Shown piece after piece: positions 1-9,386 of a stretch of 43,228 nt of DNA. Position numbers and translations under genes: made by a program. This stretch comes from an uncultured Flammeovirgaceae bacterium (GTDB lineage: Bacteria > Bacteroidota > Bacteroidia > Cytophagales > Cyclobacteriaceae), in NCBI GenBank assembly GCA_937899105.1, contig CALBPF010000312.1:1-43228 (forward strand). Reading direction: 5' to 3'. Position 1 is the stretch's first letter. Each line of letters starts with the position of its first letter. The notes beneath the pieces were generated by a model. The model saw only the letters and a list, made by a program, of their open reading frames with translations, was not told where the DNA came from and made no database searches.

Positions 1-2
1 CA

Positions 3-1451
3 TCAACTAAGATTCTCTTATGGTGTATAGTTCTTGTATTTTTTCTTGCCACTTGTACCGCTAAGAAGATAGACGAAAACCCCTTACTTCAATTTGCTTT
101 TTTAAAAGATGAGGTCAGAATTAATCCTGAATTTCGAGGGATTTGGAGATCTATCGGGAACGGCTATTTGGTGGACGCCTCCGGAGATAGTATCAGATTA
201 TATAGCTACACTAAAGGCTTTTGTTATAAAGAGAAGAATGACTATCTGGAAGGACTTCTAAATACTCAGACCAAATTTCACATTAGCCATGATACATTGC
301 GGATCTTCCTAACAGACTTTGGTGAGAAGACTCAGTACCTTCAATCGGCTAAGGCTTTTTTAAAAGTAGATAACTTGCCGGAAACATGCATTTCTTTTTT
401 GCAGATGCAATCTCTGGATTCCGAGCAATTGCTAGCGCTTTACCTTGAAACCATGCAGGAAAACTATGCTTTTGCTGATGAGCGAAAACTAAGCTGGGAA
501 GACATCAGAAAAGAATTTAAAGCAAGAATCAATGCAGGTACAGCGAGAAAAGAGCTCTTTGAAGTGATGGGAGAAATTGCTACTCTGACACATGACCAGC
601 ATACTAAAGTTATTAGAGAAGATGGGGCCTCCAGACAGTATAGGGTAACTCCTTCAGCCGTACTGGTTCAAAACGTTTTTAACGAACAAGACACCGTCCG
701 GGATCTGAATGAATATTTCAGTTTATTCTTCAAGAACAACTACCAAAATATATCAGATTCTTTACTTCAGGGAAAGGGTGACAAGGTTGCCAACGGCAAG
801 ATAGAATGGGGAAGTTTGAACGACGCTATTGGTTATGTTCATATACATTCATTTGCAGGGTTTTTAAGTAGTGAATTCACCAGAAAACAGCAAATAGATA
901 GTCTGAATGACTGGATGCCGCATATCATTACTTCCTTACAAGACAAGGAAGCTTTGATAGTGGATGTGAGTTTCAATTTTGGTGGATATGATGCAACGGC
1001 GCTTACTGTTGCCAGTTATTTCACAGATGCTCAGGTTTTTTCTCATACAAGTCAAGTCTATAATAACGGTGAGTTTTACGATGAGGACAATGTTATCGTT
1101 TATCCCAGCGATTCAAAATCATTTACTAAGCCTGTATACGTGCTGATGACGGACATTAGTAGAAGCGCTGCAGAAAGTTTTACTATGATGATGAGTGCCT
1201 TACCCAATGTCAAGTTGGTAGGTACGCCTACATTGGGAACGCTATCAGGAATGCTTGGAAAATCAATAGGCAGCTACTATACCACTTATTCAAACCAAAG
1301 ATTAGTTACACCTGAAGGAGAGCATTACGAAGTTGTGGGCGTACAACCCGATATTGAGCTTCCTATTTTTTCTGAAGATAGCATCTTTCAGAGTCATAAG
1401 ATCGCAGTTAGAAAACTAGCGAAGATCATAGAGAAAGAATTAGAGCTTTAA
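3..1451 (+). CDS. S41 family peptidase, lipoprotein (5' end outside window)
   Basis: The reading frame is open from base 3, so the gene begins just before the window. The TTG at 168 that could be taken as a start is internal. The residues before it read as a lipoprotein signal: a hydrophobic run ending in Leu-Ala-Thr-Cys, with the lipidated Cys at 54-56. The second half is a tail-specific (S41) peptidase domain of the tricorn/IRBP type. The candidate catalytic His is at 600-602 (THDQHT) and the Ser at 1164-1166 (SRSAAESF). A VGTPTLGT turn follows the Ser at the family spacing. The usual CtpA Lys is not evident, as expected for this subgroup. By family it should be an outer- or inner-membrane-anchored serine peptidase facing the periplasm or surface; the substrate is unknown. 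A membrane AraC regulator follows 33 bp downstream on the same strand. Confidence 0.85.
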   Translation, partial: STKILLWCIVLVFFLATCTAKKIDENPLLQFAFLKDEVRINPEFRGIWRSIGNGYLVDASGDSIRLYSYTKGFCYKEKNDYLEGLLNTQTKFHISHDTLRIFLTDFGEKTQYLQSAKAFLKVDNLPETCISFLQMQSLDSEQLLALYLETMQENYAFADERKLSWEDIRKEFKARINAGTARKELFEVMGEIATLTHDQHTKVIREDGASRQYRVTPSAVLVQNVFNEQDTVRDLNEYFSLFFKNNYQNISDSLLQGKGDKVANGKIEWGSLNDAIGYVHIHSFAGFLSSEFTRKQQIDSLNDWMPHIITSLQDKEALIVDVSFNFGGYDATALTVASYFTDAQVFSHTSQVYNNGEFYDEDNVIVYPSDSKSFTKPVYVLMTDISRSAAESFTMMMSALPNVKLVGTPTLGTLSGMLGKSIGSYYTTYSNQRLVTPEGEHYEVVGVQPDIELPIFSEDSIFQSHKIAVRKLAKIIEKELEL

Positions 1452-1484
1452 AAAGAAGATAATGTTCAGCTATTAATAGCTCTA

Positions 1485-2639
1485 ATGTCAGCTTATCTCA
1501 ATATTAACACTATTAACTTCCTGAATCTCTCAGGCTCTGTGCAGTGTCTGCTACTTGGACTTCTGCTTCTATCCCGTAAAGTGCGACATACACTGCCTAA
1601 TAAATTGCTCGCCTTAGCCATCATTTCTGTAAGCCTGCATGTCATTTATCTGATGATCATCGATCTCGATCTGGAAAGAAGATATCCCTTTTTACTATGG
1701 TTTCCTTATTCGTACCTGACGGCGCTTGGTCCATTGGTGCACCTGTACGTCAAGTCGTTGACGACCGAGAATTTCAAGATCAGTTCAAGTGACTACCGAC
1801 TGTTTATTCCGGTTGGACTGGAGGTAGGCTTGCAATTAATTCAGATAGGTTATGGTATTTATGTGAATGAGTTACCCTATAACACTCCATATAGCACGGC
1901 CTTTACCATTTTGGGGTTTCTTGTTGGCGCTGCCCTTATTTTTTATTATCTCAAGAGATCAATGCAGCGGCTACAAAGTCATAAACAATGGTCGAAAGCT
2001 AATTTTTCAACCATAGATTTCATCACTCCTGGTTGGTTGTATGAATTACTCAAGTACTACAGAGTAATATGGCTGCTCTGGGTACCATTTGCCATCGTCT
2101 TTATTTTAATATTTAGATTTCAATGGCAGTATTTGATCCTTATAATTATTGCCTACGCTCTCCTACTGTCGATCACTTATCTTACCTATTGGATTGGGAT
2201 CAAAGGTTTTAGTCAAATGGATCTGATCAAACCAGCTAAAAATGAATCTGATACCAAATCAGAAAGCGCTTATGCGAAGTTAACCGGCTTGCAAGTGAAA
2301 GAATACTTATTTCAAATCAACGAGATTATGCAAAAAGAAGAATTATTTCTTGAGCAAGATCTGGATTTAAGAGGTCTGGCAAAGCGTGTGGGCGTTGAAG
2401 CCAATTTGCTTTCCTATTTACTCAACCAACATTTAGGTAAGAGCTTTTACCAGTACGTTAATACTTATCGTGTAGAAGAGCTGAAACGGCGGCTGAAGTC
2501 TGTAGAATTTAAGCGCCTGTCATTGTTGGCCATAGCATTAGACTGTGGATTTAACTCAAAAACTTCCTTCAATCGTATTTTTAAGCAACATACGCATATG
2601 ACACCCAGTCAGTATCAAAGAAAAGTATCCAATGTATAG
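1485..2639 (+). CDS. Membrane-embedded AraC family transcriptional regulator
   Basis: The 384-residue protein has about seven hydrophobic segments in residues 8-250 and a C-terminal AraC-type double helix-turn-helix in about residues 275-384. The first HTH contains DLRGLAKRVGVEANLLSYLL. The second ends with the typical GF-x-S-x-x-x-FNRIFKQ...TPSQYQ pattern. This 7TM-AraC architecture is common in Bacteroidota, where it is thought to couple an envelope signal to DNA binding; the ligand is unknown. It is a paralogue of the regulator at 5407-6528: both begin with an INxxN/INI hydrophobic start and share the NQH...F..(F/Y)VN.YRVxE segment. It lies 33 bp after an S41 peptidase and before a metallopeptidase, so control of neighbouring hydrolases is plausible but not shown. 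Confidence 0.88.
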   Translation: MSAYLNINTINFLNLSGSVQCLLLGLLLLSRKVRHTLPNKLLALAIISVSLHVIYLMIIDLDLERRYPFLLWFPYSYLTALGPLVHLYVKSLTTENFKISSSDYRLFIPVGLEVGLQLIQIGYGIYVNELPYNTPYSTAFTILGFLVGAALIFYYLKRSMQRLQSHKQWSKANFSTIDFITPGWLYELLKYYRVIWLLWVPFAIVFILIFRFQWQYLILIIIAYALLLSITYLTYWIGIKGFSQMDLIKPAKNESDTKSESAYAKLTGLQVKEYLFQINEIMQKEELFLEQDLDLRGLAKRVGVEANLLSYLLNQHLGKSFYQYVNTYRVEELKRRLKSVEFKRLSLLAIALDCGFNSKTSFNRIFKQHTHMTPSQYQRKVSNV

Positions 2640-2714
2640 GTATCAACCTATCCATTGGTACGCTAAAATAATAGCGGAGAATCATATTTACAGTTTAACA
2701 ATATATTAAGAAAT

Positions 2715-3812
2715 ATGATTCGTTTAATTTCAGTTTTGGTGGTGGTGTTCAGCAACTTGTTTACCTATGGTCAGCCTGAAAAAATTCCGCTAGAACAGTT
2801 TGTTGGATACTATGACGTGGGTGTGAAACCCAATAGCCCCTTTTTTAAAAGCAGATGGTACCTTCGTGAGGGCAAATTGTACACTATATATGATTCGGAC
2901 CAGGACCGTTTATTTGAACCTTACGAAAATGGGGTGTTTAAATCTCACATTGTATTCGATGAGAATGATCTACCGGCGGTTAAAGACGATACCACCTATT
3001 ATCTGGTCCTTAACTTTCAGGCCGACAAGCTTCAAAGTTTTAAAGTCATTCGTCCGAGAAGCGAATGGCCAACAGACTTGTATGGTTATCGAAATGAAAA
3101 ACTTAGCAGGCTTGCTCTTGACACGGAATTTGAATTGACGGAATATCACAAGACCGGGCATTTTACTATAAGATATAGCCTCCAAGACAACAACTTGGTC
3201 GGGCATATTGGAAAATCCCTGGAAAGCCGATACAATGGTCTGCTAAAGGATTTCAAAATGGATACGCTTCCTGTAACGCGCATCAACATTTATCCTGATC
3301 TGGGTACCTACCACAATGCAGTACTCACTCCTGGCGCTCCCAGTTGGCAAATGGGGAGGGTTTGGGACAAAAATGACATTCGAATGTTATCACCTGCAAC
3401 CGCTAAGGAAATTACAGGTGAGGAAATGGATCTTAACGAGCTGGTACTTCATGAATTTGTTCACAGCCTTCATCTTAATCTCATCAAAGATGGCACGCGA
3501 GTGCCGGGGTGGTTTTGGGAAGGTCTCGCCCTTTATAAGGGTTGCTGCCAGTGGACTGAAAGTCCGTTTGAACTGGACTATATAAAAAAGAAAAAATACC
3601 CGGCTCTTAGCAAAATTGAAAAGGACCGTACAAGTCAAATGAAATATGATTTGGGCTTTTACATTCTCGAATTTATAGATAAAAAGTACGGTTGGGATAA
3701 AATATTGGAACTGATACAGTCCAATGGCGATATAAAATTGTCGCTAGGGCTTACCGCAAGACAGTTTGAAAAGGAGTTGTACCAATATTTACAAGTCGAA
3801 TATGCAAAATGA
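2715..3812 (+). CDS. Secreted gluzincin-type zinc metallopeptidase (peptidase_MA-like)
   Basis: The 365-residue protein opens with a signal peptide (about residues 1-19, ending TYG-QPE). Residues 20-120 are a beta-rich domain resembling the accessory domains attached to Bacteroidota hydrolases. The C-terminal half holds H246-E-F-V-H250 and, exactly 18 residues on, E269 in GWFWEGLA. This HExxH-(18)-E arrangement is the zinc site of gluzincins (MA clan). The EGLA segment matches the peptidase_MA-like families of putative periplasmic peptidases. Substrate and partner are unknown. It lies between two membrane AraC regulators among other secreted peptidases. Start ATG 2715 is chosen because it gives a clean signal peptide. 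Confidence 0.8.
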   Translation: MIRLISVLVVVFSNLFTYGQPEKIPLEQFVGYYDVGVKPNSPFFKSRWYLREGKLYTIYDSDQDRLFEPYENGVFKSHIVFDENDLPAVKDDTTYYLVLNFQADKLQSFKVIRPRSEWPTDLYGYRNEKLSRLALDTEFELTEYHKTGHFTIRYSLQDNNLVGHIGKSLESRYNGLLKDFKMDTLPVTRINIYPDLGTYHNAVLTPGAPSWQMGRVWDKNDIRMLSPATAKEITGEEMDLNELVLHEFVHSLHLNLIKDGTRVPGWFWEGLALYKGCCQWTESPFELDYIKKKKYPALSKIEKDRTSQMKYDLGFYILEFIDKKYGWDKILELIQSNGDIKLSLGLTARQFEKELYQYLQVEYAK

Positions 3813-3840
3813 TTTTTAGCAGTTCGAAAACTAAGGTAAT

Positions 3841-4041
3841 GTGCTGCAAGATTTCATTCCTAAAATACAACATATATCAGGTGTATGGCTAAATACCATC
3901 GAGATAACCAATACGCTTAGTGAAGAAAGCTTTCATTCACAGTTTGGGTACCTCGGGAGGCTACTTACGGATGAGTCTGCACACATTGCTTTAGCAGAAC
4001 AACAACGGTTGACCTTAGAAAGTCTGGTTAGCTTTTTTTAG
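3841..4041 (+). CDS. Small hypothetical ORF, possibly a gene remnant
   Basis: This 66-codon frame starts with GTG after an in-frame stop at 3832-3834 and ends TAG at 4041. The predicted peptide (start LQDFIPKIQHISGVW) has amphipathic, helix-like composition, no signal peptide and no recognised motif. Its position just after a complete gene and before a hairpin-rich intergenic stretch would suit either a small gene or a decayed fragment. No function can be assigned; it may not be translated. Confidence 0.25.
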   Translation: MLQDFIPKIQHISGVWLNTIEITNTLSEESFHSQFGYLGRLLTDESAHIALAEQQRLTLESLVSFF

Positions 4042-4052
4042 GAAGTTGAAAA

Positions 4053-4126
4053 CCGAATTCCTGGAAGGCGGAATACGGTCATATATGTCCCAAATCATAA
4101 TCTGGGACCTATTTGACTTTTAAGTC
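4053..4126. promoter_or_regulatory. Cluster of three short inverted repeats before the LRR gene
   Basis: Three dyads follow one another in the gap before the LRR gene. CCGAATTCC/GGAATACGG is at 4053-4061/4070-4078 with one mismatch. GTCCCA/TGGGAC is at 4087-4092/4103-4108 and is perfect. GACTT/AAGTC is at 4115-4119/4122-4126 with a 2-nt loop. None is followed by a strong T-run, so classical termination is not clear. They could be termination, mRNA-leader or operator elements for the gene starting at 4154. Confidence 0.35.
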
Positions 4127-4153
4127 TGATAAGTACCAGCGTTATTCGGCAGC

Positions 4154-5326
4154 ATGAAAACATTTACTGTCATTCTGCTTACGTGGATGTGTTGTTATAA
4201 CAACACAGCTCATGAACCAAAACAAGAAATAATTTTTCCGGATTTCTATCTTGAATACTCTATTCGCAGTTTCCTGGACAGGCCAACCGGAGCTATAACG
4301 CAAGAAGATTTGGAATCAATGAACAGATTTGTGGCTGTAGGTCGGGGGATTGCAAATCTCGAAGGGCTGCAGTATGCTACCAACCTAAAAAATCTTTATT
4401 TAGACAACAACAAAATCTCCAATTTACAGCCCTTATCAAACTTAACTCGGCTAGAAGTACTGAGTTTAAATGGGAATGACATATCAGATGTAAGCCCGCT
4501 GGAAAATCTCTTAGATGTAAAACGCCTGGCCTTGGACAGAAATAATATAGCCGACATTTCTGCACTCTCCAATCTGAAAAACCTGGAAGGCGTCACCTTC
4601 AATTTTAATGAAATCAAATCCATTGAAGTAGCGGGTAACTGGAATAAGCTCACCCACTTTAACATGGCTTTTAATCAACTTGAAGATTTAAGTCCTTTGA
4701 AAGAACTTACCAACCTTTACGGTATTTGGATACCTGAAAATCAAGTGAACGATATTTCAATACTGCGTGATTTATCTAATCTTCACATACTTGTTCTCGA
4801 GAAGAATCCCGTTAAGGAAATCTCGGTGTTGTCAAGACTTCGAGAACTTGTCCAGTTAAACTTAATGCAAACTGAAATAAAAGACTTTACTCCCATTTCG
4901 CAGCTCCCTAATGTGGGGGTTTTGGTATTGAGAGATAACAACATTTCGGATATTTCATTTTTGAAGCATAATACGAGTATCGAGTGGCTTGATCTTCGTG
5001 ATAATAGGTTAACTGATATATCTACCATGGAAACACTCCCTAACCTCAGGAAGCTATTTTTGTCTGGTAACCAAATAAGTTCAGGGGTGCCCTTGGCAGG
5101 GCTTAGCCAGTTAAGGTGGCTTGATATTCAGGATACTGAGATTCAAAGTCTATGGCCATTATATAACCTCGAGAATTTGACAGATCTAACCGTGGCCGGG
5201 CTGAATTTGTCAACTACTGAAAATCAGGTTGTAGTTGAAAGAATGGTAAGCGTCGGTGTTCAGGTTTTGAAGGAGCCATCAATAATTAACTCTATATTTC
5301 AGTTGGAACCAAGTAGGTCGAACTGA
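4154..5326 (+). CDS. Leucine-rich repeat protein (internalin-type), exported
   Basis: The 390-residue protein has an N-terminal hydrophobic segment ending in MCC (about residues 12-14). This could be a lipoprotein signal, though the lipobox is imperfect. Residues 60-365 consist of about 13-14 tandem repeats of about 22 residues of the LRR_4/internalin pattern: L..L..LxLxxNxIxDIxxLxxL. Examples are NLYLDNNKISNLQPL and VLSLNGNDISDVSPL. Such solenoids bind proteins; no enzymatic domain is attached. It lies between a metallopeptidase and a membrane AraC regulator. By context it may be a surface or periplasmic binding protein, but its partner is unknown. Confidence 0.85.
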   Translation: MKTFTVILLTWMCCYNNTAHEPKQEIIFPDFYLEYSIRSFLDRPTGAITQEDLESMNRFVAVGRGIANLEGLQYATNLKNLYLDNNKISNLQPLSNLTRLEVLSLNGNDISDVSPLENLLDVKRLALDRNNIADISALSNLKNLEGVTFNFNEIKSIEVAGNWNKLTHFNMAFNQLEDLSPLKELTNLYGIWIPENQVNDISILRDLSNLHILVLEKNPVKEISVLSRLRELVQLNLMQTEIKDFTPISQLPNVGVLVLRDNNISDISFLKHNTSIEWLDLRDNRLTDISTMETLPNLRKLFLSGNQISSGVPLAGLSQLRWLDIQDTEIQSLWPLYNLENLTDLTVAGLNLSTTENQVVVERMVSVGVQVLKEPSIINSIFQLEPSRSN

Positions 5327-5406
5327 TCTTTTTAAGGTGTTTTTGGGCTGAGCGTTGGTAACTTTTTTTTGATGCCCTAACTTCCCATTCAGGACGTTAG
5401 TATCAA

Positions 5407-6528
5407 ATGGACTTAGAGTTTAACTGGATCAACATCTTAATACTTTTTGGAGCGCTTCACGGGCTGATCTTTGGCGTCATTTTATTATTCAATAAAAAGC
5501 ATCCGGGAGCTAAATTCCTGGCAGCTTTTATGTTTATCCTCTCTTACAACGGGTTCGAAACCTTTAACTGGAGTTCCGGCCTGGACAGCTTCGTATTTGA
5601 TTTGTTTTCATTCGTTTGGATTTATGGTTTTGGACCGAGCTTATATCTCTATGTGCGGGCCTTACTCAAGCCTGATCAGCCGCTATCCATTCGCAAAGCT
5701 CTGATTTACTACTCACCGATGATTTTTCAATTCGCAATGAAGGTTCTAATCTTGTCTCTTTATATCTACGTATTGCTAAACGAAAATCAAGATCTGAGCT
5801 CAGAGTTACTGACGTACTTGATCACGTTCTATATTTGGTACAGTGAGCCCATAAGTGTTGTAGTTTTTCTTTTATATGTGGGTTGGTCCATTAGATTATT
5901 CCTGAATTTTAAAAATGAGCATATAGCAAACCCCAGCCAGCAGATAGTAAATACCTGGCTTAAAGCGCTACTTATCTGCATGACCGTATTTGGTCTTTTA
6001 TGGCCGCTTACTTTGATTAGCGCATCTTTTATTGATGTCGACGGAGATACTTACTATTACCCCATTGAACTCCTATTAGTTTTCTTTGTTTATTGGATCG
6101 CCTTCGTGGGTTATCATAAAATAAGGTTGATTAATCCCGTAAAAAGCAAAATTCAGCACATTGAGTATTCAGACGCTGAACAGCATCTCATTGCTTTGAA
6201 GAAGGTCATGGAACGTGAGAAGCTTTATCTGGATCCGGAGTTGAACAGGAATAAAGTGGCCAGGCATTTAGGAGTTAGTGCAAAACTTGTATCGGCGGTT
6301 TTAAACCAACATGCCAACCAAAACTTTAACGATTTTGTCAATTGTTATCGTGTGGCTGAAGTCATCGATAAACTAAAATCAGGTGAAAATAATCATTTAA
6401 CGATTTCTGGTATTGCTTTCGACTCGGGCTTCAACTCACAGGCCACTTTCCAACGCGTTTTTAAATCAATTAAGGGGATGAGTCCTAAAGAGTTTCAGAA
6501 TTTAGTACTCGAAAAAACAGATAAGTAG
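5407..6528 (+). CDS. Membrane-embedded AraC family transcriptional regulator (second copy)
   Basis: The 373-residue protein has about seven TM segments in residues 8-240 and a C-terminal AraC DNA-binding domain in about residues 260-370. The domain includes NRNKVARHLGVSAKLVSAVLNQH and ISGIAFDSGFNSQATFQRVFK...MSPKEFQ. It has the same architecture and a similar N-terminus to the regulator at 1485-2639, so the two look like diverged paralogues. The stop is followed after 2 nt by a copy of the 18-bp dyad (6531-6548), then by a serine hydrolase gene. Regulation of nearby secreted hydrolases is an inference from context. Confidence 0.88.
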   Translation: MDLEFNWINILILFGALHGLIFGVILLFNKKHPGAKFLAAFMFILSYNGFETFNWSSGLDSFVFDLFSFVWIYGFGPSLYLYVRALLKPDQPLSIRKALIYYSPMIFQFAMKVLILSLYIYVLLNENQDLSSELLTYLITFYIWYSEPISVVVFLLYVGWSIRLFLNFKNEHIANPSQQIVNTWLKALLICMTVFGLLWPLTLISASFIDVDGDTYYYPIELLLVFFVYWIAFVGYHKIRLINPVKSKIQHIEYSDAEQHLIALKKVMEREKLYLDPELNRNKVARHLGVSAKLVSAVLNQHANQNFNDFVNCYRVAEVIDKLKSGENNHLTISGIAFDSGFNSQATFQRVFKSIKGMSPKEFQNLVLEKTDK

Positions 6529-6530
6529 TT

Positions 6531-6548
6531 CTCAAATCTGGTTTTGAG
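6531..6548 (+). repeat. 18-bp dyad repeat, copy 1 (CTCAAATCTGGTTTTGAG)
   Basis: This is one of four nearly identical 18-mers in the window; it differs from the consensus CTCAAATCCGGTTTTGAG at one position. The arms CTCAAA/TTTGAG are symmetric around a CCGG-like core. It starts 3 nt after the AraC stop codon and lies 76 nt before the serine hydrolase start. Confidence 0.8.
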
Positions 6549-6623
6549 AGGACACTTGCGGTGAAAGTTTTGATATTGCCTTAATCTTTTAGCCACACTT
6601 AATAATAATTTATACAGGATGTA

Positions 6624-7715
6624 ATGAAATTCAACATCATCGTACTTCTACTCACCAGTCTTTTTCAGGTACAACTCGCTACAAGTCAGTCAGCTCCATT
6701 TCAAAAATTGATTGAAGAACGTTTCTTGTCTTTTCCAAATAATGCCGAGGTGGCTATCGGCATAGTTGACGGAAATAATACCTACAAGCTTGGTTATCAA
6801 GTAATGGATGGGAAATTGATAGCGGTTGACAACGCATCTACCTTATATGAGATAGGTTCTATTAGCAAAACATTTGTAGCGGCACTTTTAACAAACGAGA
6901 TTGAAAAGGGAACCATGTCATTGGAAGACCCTATTCAAACGCATTTTTATTTAGAAATAAAGAAGGACAGTTATCAAGGCCAAACACTTTCTCTATTACA
7001 TCTGGCTACGCATACTTCAGGGCTAAAGAAGAACCCTTTAACTGGTTACAAGCGATATTCGAATTACCTGAGTAAGGTTGAATTGGATTATGTGCCTGGG
7101 AAGAACTGGGAGTACAATAATATGGGAGTAAGCCTATTGGCAGAATTATTAGCAGAGAAGAATAATTCTACCTGGAGTGATGTATTAAAGGAAAATATTT
7201 TAAAACCACTTGAAATGACCAATACCTATTCTAATATGCGTGAAGCTCCTGAAACTGGTCGTGTACAGTGTGTGACCAAGAATGGAACTAAAGGAGATTG
7301 CTACTTTCATAAAATGGGATCATTTCACTGGGCCAGCGGTGGTATAATTTCAAATGTGGATGATATGACGAAGTGGCTAAAGGCCAATATGGGTAAGAAC
7401 ATCGAAAATGATTTGAATTTTATCAAGAATGCACACGATCCTTTAGCAGATACCACCGGTGTTGAATTCTATACCAGGTACAATCCTACCCAGGGTATAA
7501 TCTGGCAACATTTCAGAGCGGAATCAGGAAACAGAATCATTTGCCATGCAGGGGAAATGCCTCAGCAGTCATCTTTTATTGCTATGGATAAAGAAAAAAA
7601 GCGGGGAATTATTATTCTAACAAATGTCAACGGCGCAAAGCTTTTCGTAAATCCTCAAACTCCTGAGATGACCAATAAAAAAATAGTACTGGCGCTGGAG
7701 ATTTTAGGTATGTGA
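6624..7715 (+). CDS. Serine hydrolase, class C beta-lactamase fold
   Basis: The 363-residue protein has a signal peptide (about residues 1-21, ending ATSQS). All three motifs of the serine beta-lactamase/PBP-type family are present: S79-I-S-K82 (nucleophile and general base), Y164-N-N166, and H308-A-G310 in place of KTG. Length and motif spacing are typical of the family. Members act as D-amino-acid peptidases, esterases or beta-lactamases in the periplasm; the substrate here cannot be named. It follows the second AraC regulator on the same strand and converges with the S41 peptidase at 7882-9342. Confidence 0.88.
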   Translation: MKFNIIVLLLTSLFQVQLATSQSAPFQKLIEERFLSFPNNAEVAIGIVDGNNTYKLGYQVMDGKLIAVDNASTLYEIGSISKTFVAALLTNEIEKGTMSLEDPIQTHFYLEIKKDSYQGQTLSLLHLATHTSGLKKNPLTGYKRYSNYLSKVELDYVPGKNWEYNNMGVSLLAELLAEKNNSTWSDVLKENILKPLEMTNTYSNMREAPETGRVQCVTKNGTKGDCYFHKMGSFHWASGGIISNVDDMTKWLKANMGKNIENDLNFIKNAHDPLADTTGVEFYTRYNPTQGIIWQHFRAESGNRIICHAGEMPQQSSFIAMDKEKKRGIIILTNVNGAKLFVNPQTPEMTNKKIVLALEILGM

Positions 7716-7847
7716 AAGTGATGAGTAAAAAGACTACATAAATCCGTTTAATATTCAATGCCATAAAGATATGTTCGTGCTTCCCAGCGGATTAGGGAAT
7801 CTCATCATAGTGATGTTGAACAATAGCGGTATTTCTGATCAAAGTCA

Positions 7848-7868
7848 CTAATGGAGCTAGTCCATTAG
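7848..7868. terminator. Candidate bidirectional terminator hairpin
   Basis: The perfect 8-bp arms CTAATGGA/TCCATTAG enclose a 5-nt loop. They lie between two convergent genes, 13 nt beyond the stop of the - strand S41 gene. There is no strong U-tract on either side, so the assignment rests on symmetry and position. Confidence 0.45.
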
Positions 7869-7881
7869 CATTGAATAGTAA

Positions 7882-9342
7882 TCAGTCTTTCAGATTGTTT
7901 TCGCTTTTGATAAGGTCTAATACGTATTCCAGTTGCGAATTTGTATTATTCAACTTATCATCGAGTGTCTCTGGTACGTAATAATCAGGTTCTACACCTC
8001 TTCCTAGCTCGACATCCGGATTAACATTTAGCTGATGTCTGACCAAAGGTATTTCTAACATCAGTTTAGTATTTGGAAGAGTTACAAAAGATCTTTCCAT
8101 ACTTGTATTACCATAGTATCCTCCTCCAGTTTCTTCACCCACCATTATGGCAACACGATTTGATTTCATCATAGCCACAAAATCAGATGTTGCTGAAAAG
8201 CTTCCTCCATTCGTTAAAATATAGACTGCTCCCTTAAACTGGGGCTTGGTTGGTTTATATGGGTTTGTCATGAACAGTCCTGTTAACGTGTATGTATAAT
8301 CATTTTTCTTTTTCATCTTGTTGGAGCCCGGCAACCAAGTGTGTAACCACTTCCGGTTTAAAAACCTCATAGCGGGATGAAGCTTTTGATATTGATAGTA
8401 GGGCGATTTTTTGGAGAAAATGAAATCTGCTTGCCTAGCAAGAACAAACTCCTCATCAACAAAGTAGGAAAGCAAAACCCAGGGAACTTTACCACCACCA
8501 TTATTTCTAACGTCAATAGTTAAGTTATCTACAGCAGCCGAATCTATGGAGTCAAATAGTTCTTGTAGTCTACTTTCAAAACGAATGGTTTTCCCTGCTT
8601 CCTTCCAGTCAAAAAAGCGCTTCACCTTTAGAATAGCAGTTGAAATACCTTCGTCAAATTGAAGTGTAAGGTTCCTAGGATCAGCCATTTTCTTAGATCC
8701 GGTATTTAGCGCTATTTGTTCCGAAGATACCGACGGCAGTGTTACTTCTTTTTTGTGTCCATTAGGTTCTTTTATTTTCAATTTGAATTCATCCGTAGTT
8801 TCAAAATATTGTGGGTAGAGATCAGTAAAATAATTGTCCAGCATAAAGGATTTTCCAGTAGTTATGAAACCATCTCCTGGTAGGAACCTCATGAGTGAAG
8901 AAACCAGAGAGTCCATACTGATACCATTAATAGACAGGATCTCATCCTGTGGTTTAATCAATAAGGAATCATCGCTGAGGTTTGCACGACAAAATGCTCG
9001 TTGGTTATGGAGCATCAATTTCAGGGGCAATAACTTTTTAGATCGGCCATTTTCAGGAGGCACGATCCAGGTATGTCCACAACCAAAAAAGGAGATTACC
9101 GGGGCCAGTGTTCGGATGAACTCTTTCTCTGTCAGTGGAACGGTGAGCGAGGTTTGTACACGGTCAAATACTTCATTCATTTCCTCATTGGATCGATACC
9201 AATAAAGGCCAGGATGGAAGTCTTCAAGACTTCCTCGGAAGATCTTAAAATCTTCTTGTAATTCGTGCGCAGTAAATTTTTGTGTTGGCTGAGAATAAGC
9301 AGGTATTACTACACTAGAGAATAGAATCAGAAGAATTTTCAT
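7882..9342 (-). CDS. Secreted S41 family peptidase
   Basis: The 486-residue protein has a signal peptide (about residues 1-18, ending AYSQ). Residues 25-100 form the N-terminal lobe with HPGLYWY and the candidate catalytic His in FGCGH90TW. A PDZ-like segment (DEILSINGISMDSL, about 133-147) follows. The C-terminal S41 core contains the NNGGG strand and the nucleophile S383 in SFSATSDF, followed by VGEETGGG. This is the tricorn/IRBP subgroup. It is a clear paralogue of the peptidase at 16267-17781: both share HPGLYWY, the KPQFKG/KQQFKG lead into the catalytic strand, and a DKLN..(N/D).QL.Y.L.LI tail. It is the only - strand gene in the first 29 kb and diverges from padR. Confidence 0.88.
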   Translation of the reverse strand: MKILLILFSSVVIPAYSQPTQKFTAHELQEDFKIFRGSLEDFHPGLYWYRSNEEMNEVFDRVQTSLTVPLTEKEFIRTLAPVISFFGCGHTWIVPPENGRSKKLLPLKLMLHNQRAFCRANLSDDSLLIKPQDEILSINGISMDSLVSSLMRFLPGDGFITTGKSFMLDNYFTDLYPQYFETTDEFKLKIKEPNGHKKEVTLPSVSSEQIALNTGSKKMADPRNLTLQFDEGISTAILKVKRFFDWKEAGKTIRFESRLQELFDSIDSAAVDNLTIDVRNNGGGKVPWVLLSYFVDEEFVLARQADFIFSKKSPYYQYQKLHPAMRFLNRKWLHTWLPGSNKMKKKNDYTYTLTGLFMTNPYKPTKPQFKGAVYILTNGGSFSATSDFVAMMKSNRVAIMVGEETGGGYYGNTSMERSFVTLPNTKLMLEIPLVRHQLNVNPDVELGRGVEPDYYVPETLDDKLNNTNSQLEYVLDLIKSENNLKD

Positions 9343-9386
9343 CTTTTTACAGTCATCAATGGTTACTTCTTAAAAATATAGTATTC

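Noticed and set aside
168..1451. TTG at 168 as the start of the first S41 peptidase
   Set aside because: The frame is open to base 3 and encodes a lipoprotein signal with its Cys at 54-56, so the start lies outside the window.
4096..4107. A second MITE end, from the 12-bp match cataatctggga shared with 18736-18747
   Set aside because: A 12-bp match is expected many times by chance in 43 kb, and no matching left end or target duplication was found about 200 bp away.
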